Shown: positions 35,822-44,581 of the stretch, piece by piece
How the letters are laid out: every line of letters starts with the position of its first letter
How positions within the stretch are numbered: the first letter of the stretch is position 1
The notes under the pieces: generated by a model
Databases searched by the model: none
What the model saw: only the letters and a program-made list of their open reading frames with translations
What the model was told of the DNA's origin: nothing
NCBI GenBank assembly: GCA_963691715.1
Contig: OY829281.1
Span: forward strand, 1,984,001 to 2,048,000
Direction: 5' to 3'
Origin: HXMU1420-13 sp963691715
Lineage (GTDB): Bacteria > Bacteroidota > Rhodothermia > Balneolales > Balneolaceae
Length of the DNA: 64,000 bases
Made by a program: the position numbers and the translations under genes

Positions 35822-36471
35822 ATGAAAAAAACAATAGCTCTTTTCGGGGCAACCGGTGCTACAGGAAAGGAATTTCTTAATCTTGCTCTTCAACAAAACT
35901 ATTTAATCCAAGCATTAGTTAGATCACCTGAAAAAATATCATCCACTGATCCTAACTTACACCTGATAAAAGGTGATTTCTCCGACAAAGAAGCTATTTC
36001 TAACGTTATAAAAAATTCTGATTATGTTGTTTGTTTGGCAGGTTCATTAAAATCTCCAGAAAAAGATTTGATGTTTAACTTTATTGAGTTGTTGCATTCT
36101 CTAATGTTAGAGCAAAATGTTCGAAACTTAATCTACCAAGCAGGAGCTCTTTGTTATTTACCAAACAAAAAAAATCCCTTTCAATTATGTTAATGCGAAA
36201 TACAATTGGAAGAATTACAGGATTTGAAACGTCACTTGCTGACCATGACAAGGTTTTAGCATATCTTGACTCAAACATGATACCAGAAGGTTTCAATGTG
36301 ATTGTAACCTTACCAGGGGCAGCAGGCCTAAATCATAGTTCTTCTCAAAAAAAGCTGGAAATTCAATCAGGAGTAATATTTACTCCATCTACATATATCG
36401 ATGTTGCAACATTCACACTCAATAATCTTTCGAATTTTGAACTTTTTGGAAAATTTATATACATCGCTTAA
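35822..36471 (+). pseudogene. NAD(P)-binding SDR-like protein, frameshifted
   Basis: The first frame (35822-36193, 123 aa) starts with the Rossmann motif ALFGATGATGKEFL and runs through VRSPEKISS, GDFSDKEAI and LIYQAGALCYLP before a stop. The second frame, one base out of phase, continues from about 36190 with LMRNTIGRITGFETSLADHDKVLAYL and ends at 36471. Together they give about 216 aa, the expected size for an atypical short-chain NAD(P)H-binding protein. The shift lies near 36180-36192. Either a real pseudogene or a sequencing error. Neighbouring decay favours the former. Confidence 0.7.
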
Positions 36472-36498
36472 TGTTTTCGTAATTATAAAATAAAAAAT

Positions 36499-36960
36499 AT
36501 GACTGTATTTGATATTCTATTTTATGTGAGTTGGGTTTATCTAAGCACCTTGATTGCTGTCGAGTTGTTACTATTTGATATATCTATCAGGCTTATAACT
36601 AATGAAAAAAGGAAAGAGGCTAAAGTAAATAAGGCCGTATCTTATTATGTAAACAGAAAGAATATATGGTGGTATAGGATAACTCCAATTTTTTGTCTGT
36701 TACAAATAGTAGGAATTATAGCCAACCTAGTACGGCATTATTCTGACTCTTGGATTTCCGCGATTTTGATAATCGTTTTAGCAATAATGCTCATCATCAT
36801 TCAGACAAAAAAAAATATAACCGTTGTGGAAGCGCTGAAAAAAAATGAGGATACTAACCTTACAGATAAGAAAACGAAACTAACCTTTATATATAGCGCT
36901 CATATAATTACACTCTTAATTCTTGTAACCATAATCTTCTGTTATGTTTTTAAATTCTAA
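36499..36960 (+). CDS. small membrane protein of unknown function
   Basis: 153 aa with four predicted membrane helices (about 5-27, 57-76, 83-101 and 130-151). A Lys-rich cytoplasmic loop (TNEKRKEAKVNK) and a second polar loop with many Lys and Thr (KKNEDTNLTDKKTK) separate them. No motif recognised. It is the last intact gene before repeat B, on the same strand as all island genes. Confidence 0.6.
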   Translation: MTVFDILFYVSWVYLSTLIAVELLLFDISIRLITNEKRKEAKVNKAVSYYVNRKNIWWYRITPIFCLLQIVGIIANLVRHYSDSWISAILIIVLAIMLIIIQTKKNITVVEALKKNEDTNLTDKKTKLTFIYSAHIITLLILVTIIFCYVFKF

Positions 36961-37273
36961 TGATAGGAGAGTAACACTACCCATTACAAAAAATATTTGT
37001 AAGCCGGGAGGGTAGCTTAACTAGAGTTTTATACATTTACTTAACAAATAGTAATGGCTTGATAATACGATAGCTTCAAAAATCCCAGTATCCGAATATT
37101 CAGAATTTTGGAGAAAATTTCGCTCCGATCCTCTTCTCCAATATGGCTGGGCTAAGTACAAAAGTTGCGTGCAACTCATCCCAACTTAAGCTACATTCAA
37201 TGGTAAATGCATTTTATTTCATGTATTTAATTTTACAACTATGCCTTATATGTAAGATAAGTCAGCATCTTCT
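36961..37273 (+). other. 313-nt gap holding repeat B, right edge of the island
   Basis: No gene seen. The only recognisable content is the 67-nt repeat element B at 37107-37173. After it the sequence returns to ordinary AT-rich upstream DNA of the CotH-like gene. Confidence 0.6.
37107..37173 (+). repeat. island repeat element, copy B
   Basis: Gapless 67-nt partner of copy A (29601-29667). The inverted-repeat part has drifted, leaving an 8-bp TTGGAGAA/TTCTCCAA stem, while the 3' part ATGGCTGGGCTAAGTACAAA and the following AGTTGCGTGCA are unchanged. Copies A and B are in the same orientation and enclose 7.4 kb with the restriction-modification, NTase and cassette genes. Confidence 0.7.
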
Positions 37274-38719
37274 ATGAAAATGATTAGGGTACTAATTAAT
37301 AACACAGAACACATTAAAACATCAACAACGTTAGATCTGATAGTCATTTCTTTTGTCTTTTTATTATTGACCTCCTCTTGTGGAAAAGACAGTTTAGAAG
37401 ATATAGATGATACTTATAACCTCAACGACTTCGAGGAATACGTTGAAAAGGATCAACATTCTTCACAGTATATATATAACCAAAACCATATGCATCGGTT
37501 TGATATTTATATCAGCCAACAAAACTTAGATAAACTCAACAATAATCCCACTGCTGAGGAATATGTTGAAGGATCTTTAGTGTTTGAAAATAAAATTATT
37601 AGAACTGTGGGTGTAAGATATAAAGGTTCGTTTGGTGCATGGTTTGGGGGTAATTATCCTGATGTATATCCATGTTTATCAAGTAGTGAACCATTCAATC
37701 CCTCTGGATATAAAACCTGTCCTAAACTTTCTATGAAAATCAAAATTAATTGGCAAGGTGATAAAAAATTCTACGGATTAAATAAACTTCAATTTCATGC
37801 ACAAAACTTAGATCCTGGCAAAATGAATGAAAGACTAGGATATTATATGTATCGCAATTTTGGTGTAATTGCCCCAAGATCAAATCATGCTGTTATTTAT
37901 ATAAATGGTGAATTTAATGGGGTTTTTGCAAATACCGAACAAATTGATGGACCATTCACTAATAAAAATTTCGACCACTCTGGCGGCAATTTATATAAGG
38001 AAATATGGCCAATAACATCCAATGGGGAGTCTAGAAGTGAATCTTATTTCCAGCGTGGATTAAAAACTAATGAGGAAATCTCTAATGTATCAAAAATTAA
38101 AGCATTTTCTGACCAATTAGCCGCTGTTGATCCTAACGAAGCATGGAGTATAATCGAGCAATGGATCGATAAAGAACTATTTCTAAGAACGCTGGTTGTT
38201 GACCGAAGAATTGCTAATGATGATGGATTTCTTCATTTCTATGATGAAGGAGGATTGTTTGAGAATCATAATTACTATGTGTATGAAGATCCTGATGAAA
38301 ATAAATTACAAATTATTCCATGGGATCTGGACAACGCCTTTGAAAATTTAGTTGAAAATAGAAATCCCGTAACACCTATAAAAGACAGATGGTATCAAAC
38401 TACGAACAATTGTAATGGGTTTTCTTATGGTGCTTTAAATCTGAGACAGAAATCAGCAGCCTGCGATAAAATTATTGGATCGTTTGTTCAGTTTTTAGAT
38501 GAATATAATGAGTTAGATCTCACTTTTAGAGACGATGTATTTAATCTCCCTAACATAAATACCCTACTCGATGCATGGTCACAACAAATTAGAGATGCCG
38601 TTATAGAAGCTCACAATACGTATGGAGATCAAGAACCCAGTCTTGAAGAATGGACCACTAGCCTTGAACAATTAAAAAGTGATATAAATCAATCATTACA
38701 ACATTGGGGCCCCAACTAA
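37274..38719 (+). CDS. CotH-kinase-family lipoprotein
   Basis: 481 aa. A hydrophobic N-terminal segment ending LLLTSSCGKDS suggests a lipoprotein (Cys near residue 36), unusually late because of an extended N-terminus; an internal start is possible. The CotH fold is shown by the SMKIKINWQGDKKFYGLNKLQFHA segment, the HAVIYINGEFNGVFANTEQID segment and the catalytic IIPWDLDNAFE motif. CotH proteins are atypical kinases that phosphorylate surface proteins in Bacillus spores; homologues are common as surface proteins in this phylum. Substrate unknown. Confidence 0.82.
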   Translation: MKMIRVLINNTEHIKTSTTLDLIVISFVFLLLTSSCGKDSLEDIDDTYNLNDFEEYVEKDQHSSQYIYNQNHMHRFDIYISQQNLDKLNNNPTAEEYVEGSLVFENKIIRTVGVRYKGSFGAWFGGNYPDVYPCLSSSEPFNPSGYKTCPKLSMKIKINWQGDKKFYGLNKLQFHAQNLDPGKMNERLGYYMYRNFGVIAPRSNHAVIYINGEFNGVFANTEQIDGPFTNKNFDHSGGNLYKEIWPITSNGESRSESYFQRGLKTNEEISNVSKIKAFSDQLAAVDPNEAWSIIEQWIDKELFLRTLVVDRRIANDDGFLHFYDEGGLFENHNYYVYEDPDENKLQIIPWDLDNAFENLVENRNPVTPIKDRWYQTTNNCNGFSYGALNLRQKSAACDKIIGSFVQFLDEYNELDLTFRDDVFNLPNINTLLDAWSQQIRDAVIEAHNTYGDQEPSLEEWTTSLEQLKSDINQSLQHWGPN

Positions 38720-39160
38720 CACCTGTTTTCCCGATGTATACTTTAACCCTCCGTTTTCTTTCACTAGAAGATTAATGCATACATATATAAGCGATTGAAA
38801 ATGACTTAAAGTCATGGATTAGTACAAGGTTGTTTGGGCAGTTAAAGGGAATATCATAAATGTTGAATGTGGTTCTTAGTACCTCGAATTCATTCTCAAT
38901 ATTAGATGTTTAACAAAAAGGACCAGAAGGATTCAAAGAATTAGATAATACATGTTGGAACTACTTTTTGTTGTGAAATAAAAATACGAACATCCGGCAA
39001 AAGGAAAGTACTAATCGTAGATTTGGTAATATCCATAATCCATTCCTTCAGTCAGTCAAACAAACTAATAAAAGTTTGTTGAATCAACCCATTTAGGATT
39101 TATATTTAAAACCTTACTACTTACACATACACCATTGTCAGCTACTCAATAAGTATGTTA
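38720..39160 (+). other. 441-nt gap without recognised features
   Basis: AT-rich, with frequent stops in all frames I checked. Short peptide-like stretches near 38910-38980 do not resemble a family I know. It lies between the 3' ends of the convergent CotH-like gene and the GAF kinase gene, and may be decayed coding DNA. No convincing terminator was seen. Confidence 0.4.
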
Positions 39161-40294
39161 TCAGGTATAAAAAGTAATGGAGAAGGTTGTTCCTCCTTCA
39201 TCATTTGGTCGCTGAGACATTGTAGCATCTAGTTTTTGCGACAATGCCTTTATAATAACTGATCCCAACGAATCCTCTACCGAACCATCTAAAAGATCAA
39301 CTAATCCTTTGCCATTATCAGAAATGATAATTTGAATGCAGTTATTCTCATCTTTTTTTACAACCAAAGCTATTTTACCTGTATCCAAACCTTCGAATGC
39401 ATCTCTATACATGTGAACCAATACTTCATTCACAATAAGACCCACCGTTAATGCTACATTCGACTTCAACGAAATTTTATCCATTTCCACTAGAAGGCTG
39501 ATATTTTTGCCCTCATAATCAAAAAAATCCGCAACAACGGAAGTCAACCGACCTAAATATTTACCTAGATCAAGGTATTCAAATTCATCTTGATTGTAGA
39601 GTATGTGATGAGCATTGGAGATAGTTTCAATTCGACTTCCTGTTGCTTTCATTACAAACTGAGCATGTTCGTCTGTAACATTAGCCAATTCAAGCTGAAT
39701 AAGTGCATTTATAGCCGTCAAGTTACCTTTCATGGTTTGGTGAACTTCCTTTAGACGATCTTCCTTTTGCTGCACTCGTTTTTTCAAGTCATCAACTTCT
39801 CGAACTTTTTCAATAGATAAAGCCATATGACCTGCAAGAGATTCAAAAATAGGGATCTCACTTTCATCAAAATTCTGGTCATTTACTTTATTTAGAACCT
39901 GGATTACGCCAATTGCTTCATCATACGAATTGATTAAAGGCACACATAAAATATTCCTTGTTTCAAAATCTGAGCTTAGTTCCTCCCAAAATATTTTTTC
40001 ATCTTTAGGGGTATTAGATAGGTATGGTTTTTTATGCTTAAGTACCCATCCTGCAACCCCTTTATCCTTGGGAATATTCATTCCAGTGATTTTATCTTTG
40101 ATAGGACCAGTGGGTATACTTACATGTAAATCTCCTGAAATCTTATCTAAAAGCATCAATGAACTTGCTTCGGCGTCCATAAGTTGACTTGCTGAGTTCA
40201 TGCATTTCAACAATAACGATTTAAGTTCCATTGTTCTATTAATGCCTTCAATAGCATGTAAAAGAAGCTGCATATGTTTGAAGTTTTCCGCCAT
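39161..40294 (-). CDS. GAF-domain sensor histidine kinase (HisKA_2 type)
   Basis: 377 aa, soluble. A GAF domain at about residues 15-165 (AEASSLMLLDKISGDLHVSIP, GVAGWVLKHKKPYLSNTP, LCVPLINSYDEAIGVIQVLNK) leads into a short coiled coil. The dimerisation/phosphoacceptor helix is KEVHQTMKGNLTAINALIQLEL, which fits the HisKA_2 form with a conserved His in EVH. A GHKL ATPase follows with N box VNEVLVHMYRDAF and IIISDNGKGLVDL. Family members sense small ligands or redox state in the cytoplasm. No regulator gene is next to it. Confidence 0.85.
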   Translation of the reverse strand: MAENFKHMQLLLHAIEGINRTMELKSLLLKCMNSASQLMDAEASSLMLLDKISGDLHVSIPTGPIKDKITGMNIPKDKGVAGWVLKHKKPYLSNTPKDEKIFWEELSSDFETRNILCVPLINSYDEAIGVIQVLNKVNDQNFDESEIPIFESLAGHMALSIEKVREVDDLKKRVQQKEDRLKEVHQTMKGNLTAINALIQLELANVTDEHAQFVMKATGSRIETISNAHHILYNQDEFEYLDLGKYLGRLTSVVADFFDYEGKNISLLVEMDKISLKSNVALTVGLIVNEVLVHMYRDAFEGLDTGKIALVVKKDENNCIQIIISDNGKGLVDLLDGSVEDSLGSVIIKALSQKLDATMSQRPNDEGGTTFSITFYT

Positions 40295-40344
40295 TTGTTG
40301 ACTCTTATAATTTAACTACAGCAAGGAAGATGTTTGTTTATAGG

Positions 40345-40384
40345 GATAAAAACAAAACATCCCCGCTGAACTCAGCGAGGATGT
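40345..40384 (-). terminator. rho-independent terminator of acnA
   Basis: Downstream of the acnA stop on the minus strand, CATCC-T-CGCTGA pairs with TCAGCG-G-GGATG (6 + 5 bp with one mismatch). It is followed by TTTTGTTTTTAT. Stem at 40357-40384, U-tract at about 40345-40357. Confidence 0.8.
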
Positions 40385-40389
40385 AAAAC

Positions 40390-43095
40390 TTAATGTTTAC
40401 TTTTTTTCAAGTAATCCAATAATACCGTATGAAGAATACCTCCATTCCGATAGTAATCGACCTCAACAGGTGTATCTATTCTACACTGTGTCATAAATTC
40501 AGTAGTTGAACCATCTGCCTTGCTTGCAACAACTTTGATTTCTCCTCTAGCTTTAACATCATTATCAACATGAATATCAAATGTTTCAGATCCATCTAAA
40601 CCGAGAATATCAGCACTTTCTCCTTCTTTAAATTGTAATGGAAGCACTCCCATTTGAATTAGGTTTGATCGGTGAATACGCTCATAAGAAACAGCGATAA
40701 CACATTTAACACCTAATAGGTTTGTTCCTTTAGCGGCCCAGTCTCTAGACGATCCAGTACCATATTGTTTGCCTGCTAAAGCAACTAAAGGTGTTCCGCT
40801 TTCTTTGTATTTAAGGGAGGCATCAAAAATTGTCATCACTTCCCCTGTTGGGTGATATTTTGTAAATCCACCTTCCGTGCCAGGCGCTAATTGATTTTTA
40901 AATCGAACATTAGCAAAAGTTCCACGTGTCATAATACGATCATTTCCTCTTCTAGAACCGTAAGAATTGAAATCTTTTTTCTCAACTCCACTTTCTTTCA
41001 GAAATAACCCTGCAGGAGCATCTTCTTTGATATTTCCTGCTGGTGAAATATGATCTGTGGTGATTGAATCCCCAACTTTCACTAAGGTTTTAGCACCTGT
41101 AATGGGTTGTATTGGCGCCGCTTTTTCTTTCATGTTCATGAAGAAAGGCGGTTCTTGAATGTAGGTTGACGCATCATCCCAAGCAAAAAGGTCGCCACCT
41201 TTAACAGGAATTTCTTCCCAAGCTGGGGAGTCAAAAACATCGCTATACATATCATTAAATAAATCTGGTCGGATTGCATTGTCAAGTTCAGCAACAATTT
41301 CTTCAGTGGTTGGCCAGATATCCTTTAGATACACATCATTTCCATCATTACCTTTGCCGAGTGGTTCTGTAGATAAATCTATATCTACAGTTCCTGCCAA
41401 TGCATAAGCAACCACTAATGGAGGTGAAGCTAGAAAATTAGCTTTTACCCATGGGTGAATTCTACCTTCAAAATTTCTATTTCCAGAAAGTACACCAGCA
41501 GCAATTAAATCTCCTTCTTTGATTGCCGTTTCAACGGGTTCAGGGAGTGGCCCTGAGTTACCGATACATGTTGTACATCCATACCCAACTAAGTTAAAAC
41601 CAAGTTTATCCATGTATTCAGTTAAACCTGCTTCATTTAAGTACTCCGTAACCACTCTTGAACCTGGGGCTAAAGATGTTTTCACATAAGGAGGTACTGT
41701 AAGTCCTTTTTCAACTGCTTTTTTTGCAACTATTCCAGCGCCTAACATCACACTTGGATTGGAAGTATTTGTGCATGAAGTAATGGCTGCTATCACTACA
41801 TCTCCGTGTTTCATTTCCAATTCGGTTCCATTCTTATACAAACCTTTACTCGCAAGTCTTGCTTGATCTAGATTAAATCCCATGGTTGGATTATCACTAG
41901 TCAATGATGAAGCAAAGGTTGATTTCATATTCTTCAAAACAATACGATCGTGTGGTAATTTTGGACCAGCTAATGAGGTTTCTACGGTGCTAAGATCTAA
42001 ATGCAAAGTCGATGTAAATTCAGGATCCGGGGTTTCGTCCGTTCTAAAAAGTCCCTGAGCTTTACAGTAATTCTCTACTAGTTTAACGAGGTTTTCGTCT
42101 CGTCCAGTTCTACTCATATATCTAAGTGATTCTGAATCAATAGGGAAGAATCCCATCGTAGCGCCATATTCAGGAGCCATATTGGCAATGGTGGCACGAT
42201 CAGGTAAGCTCATATTGCTTATACCATCTCCATAGAACTCTACAAATTTACCAACTACATTATGTTGCCGAAGCATTTGGGTAACTGTTAGTGTTAGATC
42301 TGTTGCCGTTACTCCTTCCTTTAAAGCACCCGTTAATTTCATTCCAACAACATCAGGTACTAACATAGAAATAGCTTGCCCAAGCATAGCAGCTTCTGCT
42401 TCAATTCCACCAACTCCCCAACCGAGTATACCAAGTCCATTTATCATAGTGGTATGAGAATCTGTTCCTACTAAGGTATCCGGATAAGCTGTTTCAGTAC
42501 CATCTTCTTCCACTTTCTTGAATACACCGCGCGCCAAATACTCTAAATTTACTTGATGAACAATTCCGCGTCCAGGAGGGACAACTCGAAAATTATCGAA
42601 GGCTTCTTTTCCCCATTTCAAGAATTGATAGCGCTCATTATTGCGCTCCATCTCTTTTTCTACATTAAAAAATAATGCAGCTTCGCTTCCAAACATATCA
42701 ACCTGAACGGAATGATCTATGACCAAATCTACAGGAACTTGAGGATTGATATCCTTAGGGTTTCCACCCATCCTTTTCATTGCAGAACGAAGTGCGGCTA
42801 AATCAACAACTGCTGGAACCCCTGTAAAATCTTGGAGCACAACACGTGAAGGGTTAAACGGAATTTCACCTTTAGGATTTTTCGCATCGTAATTTGCTAA
42901 GGCATCAATATCCGATTTCGTAACCACATAATCATCGTAATTTCGCAGAACAGCTTCTAACAAGATTTTTATAGAAAATGGAAGTGTATCAATATGGGTG
43001 TATCCCATTTCTTTTAATTTCTCTAAACTGTATAAGAAGGCAGTACCCGATCCAGTATCGAAGGCTGTGCGTATATTCTTGAATGCTTCGCTCAT
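40390..43095 (-). CDS. acnA: aconitate hydratase A
   Basis: TCA-cycle enzyme interconverting citrate and isocitrate through a [4Fe-4S] cluster. 901 aa from the chosen ATG, normal for AcnA/IRP-type enzymes. Cluster cysteines lie in AAITSCTNTSNPSVMLGAG and the later YGCTTCIGNSGPLP pair. The C-terminal swivel domain has GSRRGNDRIMTRGTFANVR and GKQYGTGSSRDWAAKG. A TTG 14 codons upstream leaves the frame open, but MSEAFKNIRTAFDTGSG matches the family N-terminus, so the ATG at 43095 is used. Ends at its own terminator. Confidence 0.96.
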   Translation of the reverse strand: MSEAFKNIRTAFDTGSGTAFLYSLEKLKEMGYTHIDTLPFSIKILLEAVLRNYDDYVVTKSDIDALANYDAKNPKGEIPFNPSRVVLQDFTGVPAVVDLAALRSAMKRMGGNPKDINPQVPVDLVIDHSVQVDMFGSEAALFFNVEKEMERNNERYQFLKWGKEAFDNFRVVPPGRGIVHQVNLEYLARGVFKKVEEDGTETAYPDTLVGTDSHTTMINGLGILGWGVGGIEAEAAMLGQAISMLVPDVVGMKLTGALKEGVTATDLTLTVTQMLRQHNVVGKFVEFYGDGISNMSLPDRATIANMAPEYGATMGFFPIDSESLRYMSRTGRDENLVKLVENYCKAQGLFRTDETPDPEFTSTLHLDLSTVETSLAGPKLPHDRIVLKNMKSTFASSLTSDNPTMGFNLDQARLASKGLYKNGTELEMKHGDVVIAAITSCTNTSNPSVMLGAGIVAKKAVEKGLTVPPYVKTSLAPGSRVVTEYLNEAGLTEYMDKLGFNLVGYGCTTCIGNSGPLPEPVETAIKEGDLIAAGVLSGNRNFEGRIHPWVKANFLASPPLVVAYALAGTVDIDLSTEPLGKGNDGNDVYLKDIWPTTEEIVAELDNAIRPDLFNDMYSDVFDSPAWEEIPVKGGDLFAWDDASTYIQEPPFFMNMKEKAAPIQPITGAKTLVKVGDSITTDHISPAGNIKEDAPAGLFLKESGVEKKDFNSYGSRRGNDRIMTRGTFANVRFKNQLAPGTEGGFTKYHPTGEVMTIFDASLKYKESGTPLVALAGKQYGTGSSRDWAAKGTNLLGVKCVIAVSYERIHRSNLIQMGVLPLQFKEGESADILGLDGSETFDIHVDNDVKARGEIKVVASKADGSTTEFMTQCRIDTPVEVDYYRNGGILHTVLLDYLKKSKH

Positions 43096-43612
43096 AAACT
43101 CAATTTTATAGGTTTTAATACAGCCTAGAAAATACAAAATCTGCGGAGTTTTTTTTAGTGATTATTGATCAAATATAGGTTCATAAATTTACTCTAAAGT
43201 TCACATCCTTCAGATAAAGCATTTTATGCTCTTATATTTTTTAATATTAATACTACTAAATAATCAGAGATCTTATAGAGCTAAGAAATGCAACCAATAC
43301 TATAGTTATCCATCTCTGTATACTAGTCTAAGAACTCGCACCAATTAATTTTTAAAACCCATTGATTTACATTCAAACGATTACCTACACTTTTAGGGGT
43401 TTAGAATGAGAGAAACTTGTAAATAAGTAATGAGTCTTTGCATTTACTCTATGTCACTGAATTTAAACCATTAAACGATCACTAATTCCTTTCATTCGAT
43501 GATTAACACCTACCCTTTGTATCTACTAATTCTTTTTATGATCAATTGTTGATAACCTCGATTATTTGCCGTAATTTTTAAGTCTTTCCCAAAAAGTTAA
43601 AAACACAATATT
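43096..43612 (+). other. 517-nt divergent gap between acnA and rplM
   Basis: AT-rich, no gene recognised. The right end holds a promoter candidate for rplM (43549-43577). The left end should carry the acnA promoter, but no unambiguous motif was found by eye. Confidence 0.5.
43549..43577 (+). promoter_or_regulatory. candidate promoter of rplM-rpsI
   Basis: TTGATA at 43549-43554, a 17-nt spacer and TAATTT at 43572-43577, 35 nt before the GTG start of rplM. Spacing is ideal for a housekeeping sigma factor and five of six bases of the -35 match TTGACA. Sequence evidence only. Confidence 0.5.
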
Positions 43613-44056
43613 GTGGATACATTAAGTTTTAAAACATACTCTGCTAAACCCAGCGACATTGAAAAAAAATGGGTACTGATTGATGCTGAAGATATTCCTT
43701 TAGGTCGTCTTAGCACCGTTGTAGCATCTACATTGAGAGGCAAAAATAAGCCCACTTTTACTCCACACATGGATACTGGAGACAACGTAATCGTTATTAA
43801 TGCAGAAAAAGTAACATTGACTGGAAAAAAAATGACGGACAAGATGTATTTTCGTCATACATTTTATCCAGGTGGTGAACGCTTCACTAGCGCTGAAGAC
43901 ATGTTGGCTAAAGATCCAACATCTCTAGTGATGAAAGCCGTTAAAGGAATGCTCCCAAAAAATCGATTGGGTCGCAAATTGCTTACTAATCTTAGAGTTT
44001 ATGCAGGTCCTGTTCACCAACAAACAGCACAACAACCAGAAATCATCGAGCTTTAA
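43613..44056 (+). CDS. rplM: 50S ribosomal protein L13
   Basis: Early-assembling large-subunit protein, 147 aa. It shows the conserved KKWVLIDAEDIPLGRLST-VVAS N-terminal part, the MDTGDNVIVINAEKVTLTGKK segment, and KGMLPKNRLGRKLLTNLRVY. The start is GTG at 43613 (MDTLSFKTY...); no in-frame ATG gives the conserved N-terminus. Followed by rpsI after 12 nt, the universal pair. Confidence 0.97.
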   Translation: MDTLSFKTYSAKPSDIEKKWVLIDAEDIPLGRLSTVVASTLRGKNKPTFTPHMDTGDNVIVINAEKVTLTGKKMTDKMYFRHTFYPGGERFTSAEDMLAKDPTSLVMKAVKGMLPKNRLGRKLLTNLRVYAGPVHQQTAQQPEIIEL

Positions 44057-44068
44057 TCGATTCTATAT

Positions 44069-44455
44069 ATGGCACAAGCTAATTACATAGGAAGACGTAA
44101 AACATCAACTGCACGCTTATACATTAAGCCTGGAACAGGTTCTTTTGTGATCAATGGTTCACCAATCGAAGAATATCTCCCAGAAAAAGCTATACAAAAC
44201 ATTGCACTATTAGCCATGTCTGTTACCGAAAATGAAGGTAATTTCGACATCAAAGTTACCGTTCGCGGTGGTGGCAAAGCTGGTCAGGCTGGTGCAATAC
44301 AGCACGCACTTGCACGTGCAATTGATGGAGAAACAGAAGGATCTCACACTATTTTGAAAGAACATGGACTTCTAACTCGCGACGATAGAATGGTTGAGCG
44401 TAAGAAGCCTGGTCAACCAAAAGCTAGAAAGAAATTCCAGTTCAGTAAGCGTTAA
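44069..44455 (+). CDS. rpsI: 30S ribosomal protein S9
   Basis: Small-subunit protein whose C-terminal tail contacts the P-site tRNA. 128 aa. It has the conserved YIGRRKTSTARLYIKPG start, VRGGGKAGQAGAIQHALARAI in the middle, and RMVERKKPGQPKARKKFQFSKR with the universal C-terminal Lys-Arg. Co-transcribed with rplM; the structured rpsB leader follows. Confidence 0.98.
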   Translation: MAQANYIGRRKTSTARLYIKPGTGSFVINGSPIEEYLPEKAIQNIALLAMSVTENEGNFDIKVTVRGGGKAGQAGAIQHALARAIDGETEGSHTILKEHGLLTRDDRMVERKKPGQPKARKKFQFSKR

Positions 44456-44490
44456 TATTAACGTTGCAGAAACATTTTTATAACACACAT

Positions 44491-44555
44491 ATGTGGCGAC
44501 TCATCGCCTGGTGTTTCGATGTATGTCGAAATTGGATGATGAGGTAGACCCGCAT
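44491..44555 (+). promoter_or_regulatory. structured mRNA leader upstream of rpsB (possible S2 autoregulatory element)
   Basis: Three nested helices can be drawn. ATGTGG (44491-44496) pairs with CCGCAT (44550-44555) with one G-U. CTCATC (44500-44505) pairs with GATGAG (44538-44543). TTTCGA (44514-44519) pairs with TCGAAA (44526-44531) closing a 6-nt loop. No U-run follows, so it is not a terminator. It ends 26 nt before the rpsB start. rpsB leaders bound by S2 are known in gammaproteobacteria; the same role here is inference. Confidence 0.5.
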
Positions 44556-44581
44556 AGAGGATTAACCTAAACATATATATC

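Noticed and set aside
43096..43137. Upstream TTG extension of aconitase
   Set aside because: Adds 14 residues not found in the family; the ATG at 43095 gives the conserved N-terminus.
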